Shown here piece after piece: positions 27,555 through 36,740 of a stretch of DNA of 64,000 bases. Source of the DNA: Flavobacteriaceae bacterium LSUCC0859 (lineage in GTDB: Bacteria; Bacteroidota; Bacteroidia; Flavobacteriales; Flavobacteriaceae). The position numbers and the translations under genes were made by a program. The first letter of the stretch is position 1; every line of letters starts with the position of its first letter. The notes under the pieces were generated by a model. That model searched no databases. It was not told where the DNA came from and was given only the letters and a program-made list of their open reading frames with translations. The stretch lies in contig JAKOGP010000005.1 of the NCBI GenBank assembly GCA_022239325.1, forward strand, positions 124,001-188,000. The letters are read 5' to 3'.

Positions 27555-28284
27555 TTTTTATTGATTTTAAAAATCCTGCATTTCTAATTATTTGTTGGTT
27601 AAAAAATAAAGTAGGGTTAGCTAGTATAAAATCAGAATAATCCAACCAGCAGCAATTAAGTCCTAATTTATTTATGAGTAATTCTATAGCTTCAAAATCC
27701 ACCTGTTCATCTACAGTGAATCTGACATTTCTAAAATCACCTTCGTTACATTTAAATTCACCAAAGGTTCCGTTTGATTTGCTTTGATTTCGGATATATG
27801 GTGTAACGTGTTCTTTTTCAGAGGATAATCTTGCATTAAAATATGCTTTTTCTAAATCCTTTTTTTTGAAAATTTCAACATCAACACCATCTGGAAAATT
27901 ACTGCTCGTAACGCAATAAGAAAAATCATTATTAAGTGCAAATTGAACTACTTGACAAATTAAAACTGGATCAATTAAAGGGCAATCACTTGTAACTCTA
28001 ACTATATGGGTTGACTGAACCAATTGACTCGCATGAAAAAACCTATCTAGCACATCTTCTGTAGAGCCTTGATAAATTAAACAACCCTCATTTTTCGCAA
28101 CTGACACAATATAATCAGAATCTGGCTCAAGTGTTGTTGCAACAATGATTTTTTCAAATCCATTAACTTTTTTTAATCTTTGTAAATGGATTTGGAGTAA
28201 TGTTTGACCGTTAATTTTCTTTAATACTTTGCCTGGTAATCTACTAGATCCAATACGTGCTTGTGTAATAATTGTAAAACTCAT
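27538..28284 (-). CDS. SpsF-type CMP-nonulosonate cytidylyltransferase
   Basis: About 248 residues from Met at 28284, which overlaps the reductase stop as ATGA. The N-terminal TIITQARIGSSRLPGKVLKK is the CTP-binding motif of the SpsF/NeuA group; STHIVRVTSDCPLIDPVLI is the second core motif. It should activate the nonulosonic acid with CTP (the PseF role, filled by SpsF in Bacillus spore-coat loci). Together with PseB, PseC, PseH-like, PseG-like and PseI it completes a pathway to a CMP-sugar. Confidence 0.82.
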   Translation of the reverse strand: MSFTIITQARIGSSRLPGKVLKKINGQTLLQIHLQRLKKVNGFEKIIVATTLEPDSDYIVSVAKNEGCLIYQGSTEDVLDRFFHASQLVQSTHIVRVTSDCPLIDPVLICQVVQFALNNDFSYCVTSSNFPDGVDVEIFKKKDLEKAYFNARLSSEKEHVTPYIRNQSKSNGTFGEFKCNEGDFRNVRFTVDEQVDFEAIELLINKLGLNCCWLDYSDFILANPTLFFNQQIIRNAGFLKSIKNDRKA

Positions 28285-29138
28285 TTCCAATTATATGGGT
28301 ATAACAAATCATTATTTTTAACTCTTATATTATTTATACTTTCTATTACATCTAATGAAAGATCACTAGTACTATTAAGTAAATTTAAACTTAATTGTTC
28401 ACAGGTATCAACACCGATAATCAAATCATCAATTTGTTTGTAATGTAATGCATATTGAAGACATAGATTAGACATTGTCATATTGGAAGTTTGAGCAATT
28501 TCATTTAATTTAATAAGTTCTTCTTTAAGTTCTACTAATTTACCTTTCAAATTATTAGGTGAAATAAAAAACAATCCCTGAAGAAATATGGAGCGTACCT
28601 GAATCCTTTTACCATTTTCTTTAGCTTTTAAAATAAGGTTTCCTCTACGAAAAAAATTATCAAAAGGATTAAAAGGAATTTGTATTACCTTAATATCAGG
28701 ATCATTAATTACATCCTCGAACTCATCATTTGTATAGACAGAAACCCCTAATTGTTCAACTAAATTATCGTTTAAAAGTTTATTAAAATAAGGTTTGATA
28801 CATTTATCTTTGTATTCTGCATAGCTATGGTAAAAACAAATACTCAACTTCTCAACGGCTAACAATTCACATGCGTACTTTACACGATTTATCAATGATT
28901 CAGGTGATATAGAAGAAAATTTTGAATTTATATTAAATAATTGTTTTCCAGATCGATGGTAATCACCAATTATTGTATGTGCAATTCCATAAGCCTCCGC
29001 AGAATCTAATGATACAATTCCAGAGTCATGAGCAAGGTCAAATATATCTTTGATTTTTGATTTATCTGGCTGGCCATTTTTATTGTTAATTCCATAATTC
29101 ATGCCAAATTGAACTGTCCCTAAAGTGTATTTACTCAT
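28281..29138 (-). CDS. Aldo/keto reductase
   Basis: A 285-residue NAD(P)H-dependent reductase of the AKR fold. LGTVQFGMNYGINNKNGQP and SLDSAEAYGIAHTIIGDYHR contain the catalytic Asp and Tyr; the His is probably in LSICFYHSYAEYK. QIPFNPFDNFFRRG follows as expected. AKR members encoded next to SpsF and a class III aminotransferase recur in nonulosonate loci, suggesting they work on the same keto intermediate, but this is context only. It overlaps the acetyltransferase gene by eight bases. Confidence 0.8.
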   Translation of the reverse strand: MSKYTLGTVQFGMNYGINNKNGQPDKSKIKDIFDLAHDSGIVSLDSAEAYGIAHTIIGDYHRSGKQLFNINSKFSSISPESLINRVKYACELLAVEKLSICFYHSYAEYKDKCIKPYFNKLLNDNLVEQLGVSVYTNDEFEDVINDPDIKVIQIPFNPFDNFFRRGNLILKAKENGKRIQVRSIFLQGLFFISPNNLKGKLVELKEELIKLNEIAQTSNMTMSNLCLQYALHYKQIDDLIIGVDTCEQLSLNLLNSTSDLSLDVIESINNIRVKNNDLLYPYNWK

Positions 29139-29676
29139 TTAAAATTTGTTTATTGAAAATAGCCATTCTATATATATTACTTAATTTATTTTCATAATAA
29201 CCATGATTTACATAAATTCCTTCTATAACAAAGCCCAATTTTAAGTATAATTTAACGGCTTCTTTATTTAATTCGACAACACCCAAAGTCAACTTTCTTA
29301 ATTTAAGCGTGTTAAAACAAAAATTAATTACTAGCTCTGAAGCTTCATTGGCAAAACCATTTCCCCAAACAGTTTTATCTCCTATTAAAATGCCATATTC
29401 TCCCCTTTTATGATAAAAATTAATAGGGTCTATTTTAATGTTTCCTATGTGATTACCGCTTTTTTTATGAATAATAGCCCAAAAAAATACTTTTTCTTTA
29501 ACTGCCCTTTTAATATATTTTCTTAACCCATCTAGATTAAGGCCACCCCTTGTTTCTAAATATTTATATACTTCTGGATCATTTAACCAGCTTAAATAAA
29601 TTTCCGTGCAGAATGTTTCATCCATAGGATATAACATTAATCTTTTAGATTCTAATTTAACGATTTGTGTATGCAT
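29131..29676 (-). CDS. GNAT acetyltransferase, PseH-like
   Basis: A 181-residue GNAT/RimJ-type N-acetyltransferase: LESKRLMLYPMDETFCTEI, YLSWLNDPEVYKYLETRGG, then the acetyl-CoA-binding region VWGNGFANEASELVINFCF and the closing KLYLKLGFVIEGIYVNHGYY. In pseudaminic acid loci a GNAT next to pseC acetylates the 4-amino group of the PseC product (PseH role), and here it lies 12 bases downstream of pseC. The fold is clear; the substrate is inferred. Confidence 0.82.
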   Translation of the reverse strand: MHTQIVKLESKRLMLYPMDETFCTEIYLSWLNDPEVYKYLETRGGLNLDGLRKYIKRAVKEKVFFWAIIHKKSGNHIGNIKIDPINFYHKRGEYGILIGDKTVWGNGFANEASELVINFCFNTLKLRKLTLGVVELNKEAVKLYLKLGFVIEGIYVNHGYYENKLSNIYRMAIFNKQILNE

Positions 29677-29688
29677 TAGAATAAATTA

Positions 29689-30849
29689 TTATATGTAATT
29701 GGCCTTATTTATGACATCAGCCACAAATTGTTGCTCACTTTCTGTCAAGCTGGCAAAAATAGGTATGCTAATTGCCTCTGAATAATATAATGTAGATTGT
29801 GGAAATTCACTTTTATCAAATCCAATTTTTTCAAAATAGGGATGTTTGTAAACAGGTATATAATGTAAATTAACTAATATTCCAGCACTCCTTAGCTTTT
29901 CAAAAAGCTGTAGGTGAGAAATCCACTGATTACTTTCCTTTACTCTAATTATATATAAATGAAATGCAGAGTAATTGTCTGGATGTTGCCAAGGTAATTG
30001 TAACCATTCTTGATTTAATAATTCATCATAACGTGCTGCAATGGTATTACGAGCAGACACAAATTCATCCAAACGTTTCATTTGACTTATTCCCAAGGCG
30101 GCTTGAATATCTGTCATTCGATAATTATAACCAAGATCAACTTGTTCATAATACCATGGACCCTCTGAAATATTTGTCATTTCAATTTGCTTACGAACTA
30201 TACCATGACTTCGGTAACGATTTAAAAGATTAGCTAATTTTAAGTCATTAGTCAGGCACATCCCGCCCTCTCCTGTAGTAATAATTTTTACTGGATGAAA
30301 ACTGAAAACTGTTATGTCTGAAAAATGACAACCACCTATTGATTCGTTTTTATATTTTCCTCCGATAGCGTGAGAGGCATCTTCGATAATACGAAAACCA
30401 TATCTTTGACCTAATTCATGAATTTTACTCATCTCACAAGATTGTCCTGCTAAATGAACTGGGATTACAACTTTTGGTAAACGACCTTGCTTCTCTGCTT
30501 TAATAAGCTTTTCTTCCAAAACACTAATAGACATATTATATGTTGCAGAATCAATGTCCACAAAATCCACATCTGCACCACAATACAGGGCACAGTTTGC
30601 GGAAGCAACAAACGTAATTGGGCTTGTCCATACAATATCACCTTTCTTAACACCTAAAGCTAAACAAGCTATATGAAGTGCGCTTGTAGCGCTATTAACT
30701 GCAACAGCATAATTTGCGTTACAATAATCTGCTATTAATTGTTCAAAAGCAGGAACTGTAGGGCCTTGTGTAAGAAAATCTGATTTAAGAACAGAAACAA
30801 CTGCATCAATGTCTTCTATAGATATATCTTGTCTGCCGTATGGAATCAT
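29689..30849 (-). CDS. pseC: UDP-4-amino-4,6-dideoxy-N-acetyl-L-altrosamine transaminase
   Basis: A 386-residue DegT/DnrJ/EryC1 aminotransferase. The start MIPYGRQDISIEDIDAVVSV, LKSDFLTQGPTVPAFEQLIA, VNSATSALHIACLALGVKKG and WTSPITFVASANCALYCGA match PseC closely. The PLP Lys is in FSFHPVKIITTGEGGM. It adds the 4-amino group to the PseB product in pseudaminic acid synthesis. GC is slightly higher than its neighbours, and about 100 non-coding bases precede it, so it may be a separate acquisition or have its own ribosome entry. Confidence 0.92.
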   Translation of the reverse strand: MIPYGRQDISIEDIDAVVSVLKSDFLTQGPTVPAFEQLIADYCNANYAVAVNSATSALHIACLALGVKKGDIVWTSPITFVASANCALYCGADVDFVDIDSATYNMSISVLEEKLIKAEKQGRLPKVVIPVHLAGQSCEMSKIHELGQRYGFRIIEDASHAIGGKYKNESIGGCHFSDITVFSFHPVKIITTGEGGMCLTNDLKLANLLNRYRSHGIVRKQIEMTNISEGPWYYEQVDLGYNYRMTDIQAALGISQMKRLDEFVSARNTIAARYDELLNQEWLQLPWQHPDNYSAFHLYIIRVKESNQWISHLQLFEKLRSAGILVNLHYIPVYKHPYFEKIGFDKSEFPQSTLYYSEAISIPIFASLTESEQQFVADVINKANYI

Positions 30850-30946
30850 AGTAATTATCTTTATTTAAGTTTGTGCCAAAAAAAAAGCTTTATTTAAATA
30901 TTCATACAAGTTTTTTGTTTATAAAATTCGAGAAATGAAAATAAAA

Positions 30947-31876
30947 TTATCTTAAGGTTTTTATTAATGTATTTAAATACTCTCTTTGTTTTGTATTAAG
31001 ATCTCTTTTATCAATAACATTAGCTAAAGCTAATATTTCAGAAAATAAATCATAACTATAATATAGCCCAAGCATCATGAAACATTGAGTTAAATCTCTT
31101 TTAATTATCTCATCAAATCTCAATAAAAAAACAAAATCGCATTCGTTCAAAATATATTTTGATTTAATCTTATTGTTTGTTGTTCTATGCGGACTCGATA
31201 TAGGTTTAACAAAAGCTAATTCAAATTTGTTTGAAATAAAAAATTCATAGACAACGTCAAAAGGTGTTGTGCCAAGCATTATTGGGTGAGCCTGCATTGA
31301 ATTCTCAACCTCAACAGCTAATAAATTATTTTTAAGATTATGGTTAGAAAGGTTTTTAATTATGTCAAACTCTGAACCCTGAATATCAATTTTCAATGCA
31401 AAAGGTTTATTAAAAACATGTTTTTCAATTATTGAGTTTAAACTAACTGTTTCAATGAGTGATTCTTTTAATGGAAAAAAATATGAATATGATACTCTAT
31501 GCTCCCAATTAGAATTCATCACAGGCTTTAAAAGTGAAGACCCAGTATCAACATTAGTCATATAAAGTGTTTTTGTTCCCCCTTCACCAGACACAGCTAA
31601 TGGCAATTTTGTAATTTTTGATTTGTAAAGCCAATTATCGCAGTACAACAAATTATGAGAATTTGGGTCAATTGCTATCCAATTTGTTTTTAAATTATTT
31701 ATGAAAATATCCCATTTAAGATGAGGATAATATGAAGCGCCTACATCAATTATAACTTGTCCTTCTAATAGAGAATCTATGCATTTTCTTGCTCTTATTT
31801 TATACCGAAAAGATCTAAACAATAATATCTTAATGACTTCAATTATCTTTTTTATGTAAAACTTAACTTTTAACAT
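30947..31876 (-). CDS. FkbM family methyltransferase
   Basis: A 309-residue SAM-dependent methyltransferase. The SAM loop is VIIDVGASYYPHLKWD, followed by NWIAIDPNSHNLL, and the FkbM hallmark FALKIDIQGSEFDIIKNL is present. FkbM-type enzymes O-methylate sugars and polyketides; polysaccharide-locus members usually methylate a glycan hydroxyl. It starts inside the last codons of the oxygenase-like gene (14-base overlap), suggesting the two are translated together. Confidence 0.82.
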   Translation of the reverse strand: MLKVKFYIKKIIEVIKILLFRSFRYKIRARKCIDSLLEGQVIIDVGASYYPHLKWDIFINNLKTNWIAIDPNSHNLLYCDNWLYKSKITKLPLAVSGEGGTKTLYMTNVDTGSSLLKPVMNSNWEHRVSYSYFFPLKESLIETVSLNSIIEKHVFNKPFALKIDIQGSEFDIIKNLSNHNLKNNLLAVEVENSMQAHPIMLGTTPFDVVYEFFISNKFELAFVKPISSPHRTTNNKIKSKYILNECDFVFLLRFDEIIKRDLTQCFMMLGLYYSYDLFSEILALANVIDKRDLNTKQREYLNTLIKTLR

Positions 31877-32978
31877 ATCTCAAAATTTTATTTAAATAAT
31901 AAAATTGCTCTTTTTTACCTAAAACAATTTGTAGCGCTAATCTTTCACCTTCAATTATTAGTCCTCCTCTGTGCAAAACACTCGAGCCATCAAACACAAC
32001 AGTTTTTCCAGGCATGCCAGTGAAAATGATTTCATTTTGAATTAATTTCTGTTCTAGTAGAGAATTTGGTTTAACATCAAAACCAAAATGAGAATTAAAT
32101 TTTACTATACTTGGCAATAATTCAAAAAGTTCTTTAAAATTCTTACAACCAAAAGTTTGGTGATACTTATGATTAAAAAGATTTTTTATCTTTGAATTTT
32201 GTCTTCCAACCTGGCCTATAGCCCTACCTATTAAAGATTGAATATAATTTATTTTAAAAATATCATCTTGGTTTTTTATTACGGAAAAGGGACCGTTTTT
32301 TTGACTGACACTTGATAAATAAGTTATTGCTTTTGGATTACCAATGCCTTCATCTAGATGAAGATAGGTTGTTTTGGGTGTTTTTTCTTTATCACTTAGT
32401 AGCCACCACTTTGATTCTTGGGTGCTGAGTTCTAAAGCACAACCTACTACAGACATATTTTCTCCTGTCATTTTTTTTAGGCTTGAAAAAATTCCAGAAA
32501 ATTTAAAATCTATATTTAGTAAAATGGTTGCTAAATTTATAGCTATCCCGCTATCCGTTGTTAGTTCTTCCCTTTTTAAATTTCCATTTTGAAAGTTTTT
32601 AGTGATTTTTGATTTATTTTTAAACAAAATAATCTTCAAGATAAACAAACTAAATCTGCTTATTTTAGATTCAAAAAATTGATTTTTTGGCTTTTGGGAA
32701 TTTGTATTTAGCCTATTAAAATAATCTAAGTCATTTTTCAATATTTTTTTAGAGTAATCTCTGAGTTCATCTAAGAATATCTTCCCGTCTTTATTTTCAT
32801 AACATTTTTGAAGTAAATCAAAAACTTCTTCAATTTTATTTAAAATGCATTTTCTAACTTCATCCGATTTAGATTTTTTGAAATCCGTTAACAACATTTC
32901 AAACTCATCTAACAAACTTGTTAATTCATTTTGAAAACTATGATTTTCTATATACGGTAGTTCGATTTTTGAATCCAT
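31863..32978 (-). CDS. Putative Fe(II)/2-oxoglutarate dioxygenase-like protein
   Basis: 371 residues, very Lys-rich, with a long helical N-terminal half lacking recognisable motifs. In the C-terminal half TTYLHLDEGIGNPKAI offers an H-x-D pair and SSVLHRGGLIIEGERLALQI a distal His plus Arg, the spacing expected of phytanoyl-CoA-dioxygenase-like enzymes with their H-x-D...H iron site. If correct it could hydroxylate a sugar or lipid-linked intermediate. The call rests on these few residues. It lies one base downstream of pseB and overlaps the FkbM gene. Confidence 0.5.
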   Translation of the reverse strand: MDSKIELPYIENHSFQNELTSLLDEFEMLLTDFKKSKSDEVRKCILNKIEEVFDLLQKCYENKDGKIFLDELRDYSKKILKNDLDYFNRLNTNSQKPKNQFFESKISRFSLFILKIILFKNKSKITKNFQNGNLKREELTTDSGIAINLATILLNIDFKFSGIFSSLKKMTGENMSVVGCALELSTQESKWWLLSDKEKTPKTTYLHLDEGIGNPKAITYLSSVSQKNGPFSVIKNQDDIFKINYIQSLIGRAIGQVGRQNSKIKNLFNHKYHQTFGCKNFKELFELLPSIVKFNSHFGFDVKPNSLLEQKLIQNEIIFTGMPGKTVVFDGSSVLHRGGLIIEGERLALQIVLGKKEQFYYLNKILRYVKS

Positions 32979-32979
32979 A

Positions 32980-33978
32980 TTATCGCAAATTTAACTTACT
33001 AATTTTATCTTTTAAGCTCTCGACAGTCTCCCATTGGGAATTATCTAAAGAATTATACGAAAATCCCTCTACCACTCTTTTTGCCTTAAATTTCTGCAGG
33101 AATAAATCAATCGAAAAATTAGGTTTAGCTGGCAAAATGACATAGTGATCTTTTAATTCAAAAGTGTTAAAAGAATCAGAAGCTGATATCATTTCTTCAT
33201 GTAGTTTCTCCCCTGGTCGAATTCCAACCACTTGAATTTCGCATGTTGAGTCAATAGCTTTAGCAACATCTGTGATTTTATAAGATGGTATTTTAGGGAT
33301 AAATATTTCACCACCTAAAGAATTTTCTATGGCATAGAATATCATGCCTACTCCTTCTTTTAGAGAGATATTAAATCTAGTCATATCTATATGTGTAATA
33401 GGAAAAACTCCTGAGTCCTTAATATTGTTAAAGTAAGGAACAACAGACCCATTAGACCCTAATACATTTCCATACCTTACTACTGAAAAATTTATTTGTT
33501 TATCGCCTTTAATATTATTTGCAGCTACAAATAGTTTATCAGAAGTTAACTTAGTGGCTCCGTATAAATTAATCGGAGCACAAGCTTTATCTGTAGATAA
33601 TGCAACAACAGTTCTAACATTTTTATTTAATGCTGCATGAATTACATTTTCAGCCCCGCCAATATTTGTTTTAATGCATTCATCGGGATTATATTCTGCT
33701 ATATCCACGTGTTTCATTGCAGCAGCATGAATAACAATATCTACACCTTCAAATGCCCTAATTAATCTATCCCTATCTCTTACATCTCCAATGAAAAATC
33801 TAATTTTTGGATATTTTGAAACTGGCCACTCCTTAGCCATCTCATACTGCTTTTGCTCATCTCTGGAGTAAATAATTACTTTTTTTACATTTTCATGTTC
33901 AGAAAAAATTGATTTAACTATTTCTTTACCAAGTGAACCTGTTCCTCCAGTAATAAGTATGGTTTTATCATTTAACAT
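32980..33978 (-). CDS. pseB: UDP-GlcNAc 4,6-dehydratase (inverting)
   Basis: A 332-residue soluble SDR enzyme for the first step of pseudaminic acid synthesis. Seen are TILITGGTGSLGKEIVKSIF, VIIYSRDEQKQYEMAKEW (PseB-typical), HAAAMKHVDIAEYNPDECI and the catalytic STDKACAPINLYGATKL with Tyr. This contrasts with the membrane-bound WbpM-like enzyme of the same locus, which has Met at this position, so two different 4,6-dehydratases feed the glycan. Encoded just downstream of the ABC flippase. Confidence 0.93.
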   Translation of the reverse strand: MLNDKTILITGGTGSLGKEIVKSIFSEHENVKKVIIYSRDEQKQYEMAKEWPVSKYPKIRFFIGDVRDRDRLIRAFEGVDIVIHAAAMKHVDIAEYNPDECIKTNIGGAENVIHAALNKNVRTVVALSTDKACAPINLYGATKLTSDKLFVAANNIKGDKQINFSVVRYGNVLGSNGSVVPYFNNIKDSGVFPITHIDMTRFNISLKEGVGMIFYAIENSLGGEIFIPKIPSYKITDVAKAIDSTCEIQVVGIRPGEKLHEEMISASDSFNTFELKDHYVILPAKPNFSIDLFLQKFKAKRVVEGFSYNSLDNSQWETVESLKDKISKLNLR

Positions 33979-33990
33979 AAAATAACTTTT

Positions 33991-35718
33991 TTAGAAAGTG
34001 TTACTTTTTATACTTAATCTTCCATTAATTAATTCAAAAATCCTGTCACAATCTACTAAAGTAGTTAATCTATGAGCAATCATAATAACTGTTTTATCCT
34101 TTAAATTTTTAACAGAATTAATTATTTCTTTTTCAGTTTCATTGTCTAGTGCAGAGGTCGCCTCATCTAAAATCAAAATATTAGGATTATTATATAGCGC
34201 TCTAGCTATTCCTATTCTTTGTCTTTGCCCCCCAGATATCTGAACCCCTCTTTCACCAACTTTAGATTCAACACCATTTTCTAGATTATTTACAAATTCT
34301 GTTAATTGAGAGTCATTAATGGCTTTCCACAATTTAATATTATCTATTTCACTATTAGAAATTCCAAAGCATATGTTATTTTTAATAGAATCGTCTAATA
34401 GAAAAATATCTTGAGGAACATAGCCAATATTTTTTTGCCAACTTTTAAGATTGCTATATATATTAATGCCGTCATATTTTATCTCCCCGCTTACAGGAGA
34501 ATATAGTCCCATTAAAAGATCGACTAGTGTACTTTTGCCTGAACCTGAACTACCCACAATTCCTATTTTTTCGCCTTTGAAAATTGTAAAATTCAGTTCT
34601 TTAAAAACTAAATCTTCAGATTTACTATATCCGAAGCTCAAGTCTACTATTTCTAAATTATGGCTGAAGCGAGCTTGGGATAAAATATTACTTTCAAAAC
34701 TTTGATATGGAATTTTAAACTCATTGAAATAAATATCTACTGAAGGCAAATAGAATTTTAATGTTTGAAAAGAAGAGAGAATTCTATTAAGAGAAGGAAT
34801 TATTTTAAAAGTAGATGCCACAAAAACCCCCAGAACAGGAATAATTATTTTCACATCTTTCCCTTGATATAATTGTATTATAATAAATAAAGCTAAACTT
34901 AAAACAGCTAAAAATTCAAAAAAGAGTTTTGGAAACTGAGAAATTGTGGCATTATTTGACCATACTCTTGTTTTTAGTGACATTGAATCATCAAAAATAT
35001 TTTTAAAAAATCTGCCTTTATCTAAAAGCATTATATCTTTTATTGAACCAAATGTTTCAGTTAGAGTTTGTGATATAATAATGTCAGATTCTTCCCTTTT
35101 AAGTCCCCATAATTTTAATTTAGATTTAGTTATTTGATAAATTAAAATTGAAATAATTCCTAAAAAAAAACCTGTGGCAATTGCTCCAAATGGTTCTATA
35201 TATATTAAAATCGCTACAAAAGAAATCAGAAATAAGGTTTCGGTTAACAGTGCTAAAAAAGCTACCCAAAAATTCCAATAATTATGTAATTCAACTTGAA
35301 AATTTTTAATTAAACCTGAGCTATTTCTTTTTAAAAAGAAGTTATATGGCAGGCTCAAATATCTTGAAAAAAGTGTTCTAGCTGTTGTTGATATAATGTT
35401 TGCTAAGAATCTATTTTGAATAAAACTAAGTATTACAAGAAAAATAGTTTTAATTAAATAAAATACAATTAATGAAATTAAAGCAAACAATATAAAATCA
35501 GAATGTTTCTCTAATTCAAAAATCTCAGCAAATTTAACAAGATAAATATTTGTATCAATCAAATTTGGATCAGTAATAATAGTCAAAACTGGCAATAAAA
35601 TCCCTAGCCCAAAAAGCTCAAAAATCATTCCTATAAAAAGTAAAAAAGTAAGGATCACTAACCCTTTTCTTTGCCTTTTAGTTATTAGAAAATTTATTTT
35701 TTTAAGTGTGCTTAACAT
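33991..35718 (-). CDS. ABC-type lipid-linked oligosaccharide flippase (PglK/MsbA-like)
   Basis: A 575-residue fused ABC half-transporter: six membrane helices in residues ~20-320, then a nucleotide-binding domain with Walker A GSSGSGKSTLVDLLMG, Q-loop GYVPQDIFLLDDSI, signature QISGGQRQRIGIARAL and Walker B ILILDEATSALD. Position and make-up fit PglK-like flippases, which move lipid-linked oligosaccharides across the inner membrane. No Wzx-type flippase is present in the window, so this protein is the likely exporter of the finished repeat unit. Its start is one base from the cytidylyltransferase-like stop. Confidence 0.88.
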   Translation of the reverse strand: MLSTLKKINFLITKRQRKGLVILTFLLFIGMIFELFGLGILLPVLTIITDPNLIDTNIYLVKFAEIFELEKHSDFILFALISLIVFYLIKTIFLVILSFIQNRFLANIISTTARTLFSRYLSLPYNFFLKRNSSGLIKNFQVELHNYWNFWVAFLALLTETLFLISFVAILIYIEPFGAIATGFFLGIISILIYQITKSKLKLWGLKREESDIIISQTLTETFGSIKDIMLLDKGRFFKNIFDDSMSLKTRVWSNNATISQFPKLFFEFLAVLSLALFIIIQLYQGKDVKIIIPVLGVFVASTFKIIPSLNRILSSFQTLKFYLPSVDIYFNEFKIPYQSFESNILSQARFSHNLEIVDLSFGYSKSEDLVFKELNFTIFKGEKIGIVGSSGSGKSTLVDLLMGLYSPVSGEIKYDGINIYSNLKSWQKNIGYVPQDIFLLDDSIKNNICFGISNSEIDNIKLWKAINDSQLTEFVNNLENGVESKVGERGVQISGGQRQRIGIARALYNNPNILILDEATSALDNETEKEIINSVKNLKDKTVIMIAHRLTTLVDCDRIFELINGRLSIKSNTF

Positions 35719-36147
35719 CTATGATTTCTTAAGCAGCCAACTAGATGACTGTATTTTATCTCCAAGCCCGTCTATGAGTGCCACATTCATGTCTTCGCAA
35801 ACAGATCTCTCTGGAATTGTATCGTTATTTTGATCTCCTCCATTAGCAAATCCTAATTCAAACTCTTCTCCAAACTGCTCAGCAATCATTTTAATGGTGG
35901 CACATACGGTTCTATCGGTGTCAATAGAGAGAATGGCCTTATCTACGGCTTTAATGTTTGAAACGATGATCATACGCTCATTCTCATCCTGAAACTCCTT
36001 ACTACCCTTTAACTCTCTTTGATGGTCATTATTTACAATCACAAAAAGTTTGTTAGCCAAAGCCTTAGCATTATTAAAATACTCTAGATGCCCTTTGTGA
36101 ATGGGGTTAAAGTATCCTGAAACGATGATGGCTTTTTGCTTTTTCAA
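35719..36147 (-). CDS. Cytidylyltransferase-like nucleotidyl transferase
   Basis: A 142-residue protein with the TagD/RfaE-C-like fold: VSGYFNPIHKGHLEYFNNA holds the H-x-G-H nucleotide-binding motif, and QDENERMIIVSNIKAVDKAI and ANGGDQNNDTIPE follow in the expected order. It would join CTP or ATP to a small phosphorylated compound such as glycerol-, ethanolamine- or sugar-phosphate. The substrate is unknown. GC is visibly higher than the adjacent island genes, and it pairs with the HTH gene 65 bases upstream, so the two may be the conserved head of the locus. Confidence 0.82.
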   Translation of the reverse strand: MKKQKAIIVSGYFNPIHKGHLEYFNNAKALANKLFVIVNNDHQRELKGSKEFQDENERMIIVSNIKAVDKAILSIDTDRTVCATIKMIAEQFGEEFELGFANGGDQNNDTIPERSVCEDMNVALIDGLGDKIQSSSWLLKKS

Positions 36148-36212
36148 ATTAAAAAAGATTATTAATGATTTTTACTACTGCTGGTAGGTGGCTAGTATAA
36201 TTTAAGGTGCTT

Positions 36213-36728
36213 TTACTCATTTTTATTAAATAAAATAAGCTCATCGGCGTTAAGCCTGTGACTAGCTGATAAAAAGAAAGCAACCTTTCTGTTTATGAGC
36301 TTTTCAAGCTTCTCCTCTAGGTTTGTAACGTAGGAGGTGTTTAAATCCTGGCCTACTACGATTATTTCAATTTTACCACTATCAATGCCTTTGGCGTAGT
36401 TGCCAATTAGAATAATCTGCTCCACGTCTCCCATTCGCTCTAAGACAACCTCTACTGTATCTTCAAGTCCAAGGTGTTTGAGAATGACTTTTTGCAATAC
36501 AGAGAACATGGGGTGCTTTGTGTTGGCTTTATATTGTATTTTATTGTTGGTTTTTTCTTTTTGAAGGTAACCTGCGTTGTGTAAGTGATTGAGTTCCTTA
36601 CGGATGGCGTTTGTAGATTCGCCCATCTCCGTAGCTAGACCGTTTAAATAACCTCGATTGGCCTGCGATACAAAGAATTTGATCAACAGGCGCAATCTTG
36701 TTTTTGAGGTTATCAATTCACCTAGCAC
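36213..36728 (-). CDS. Winged-helix regulator with nucleotidyltransferase-like C-terminus
   Basis: 171 residues starting at a GTG codon (MLGELITSKTRLRLL). Residues ~1-75 form an ArsR-like winged helix (RLRLLIKFFVSQANRGYLNGLATEMGE with the recognition region NAIRKELNHLHNAGYL). The C-terminal half (IILIGNYAKGIDSGKIEIIVVGQDLN) resembles a MNT-type nucleotidyltransferase fold, though the usual G-S...D-x-D residues are replaced (GNYAKGIDSGKIEI). Regulators of this build head polysaccharide loci in Flavobacteriia. It is the first gene of the long minus-strand run and probably controls it, binding the palindromes just upstream of its own start. Confidence 0.78.
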   Translation of the reverse strand: MLGELITSKTRLRLLIKFFVSQANRGYLNGLATEMGESTNAIRKELNHLHNAGYLQKEKTNNKIQYKANTKHPMFSVLQKVILKHLGLEDTVEVVLERMGDVEQIILIGNYAKGIDSGKIEIIVVGQDLNTSYVTNLEEKLEKLINRKVAFFLSASHRLNADELILFNKNE

Positions 36729-36740
36729 TTACTAATAATT

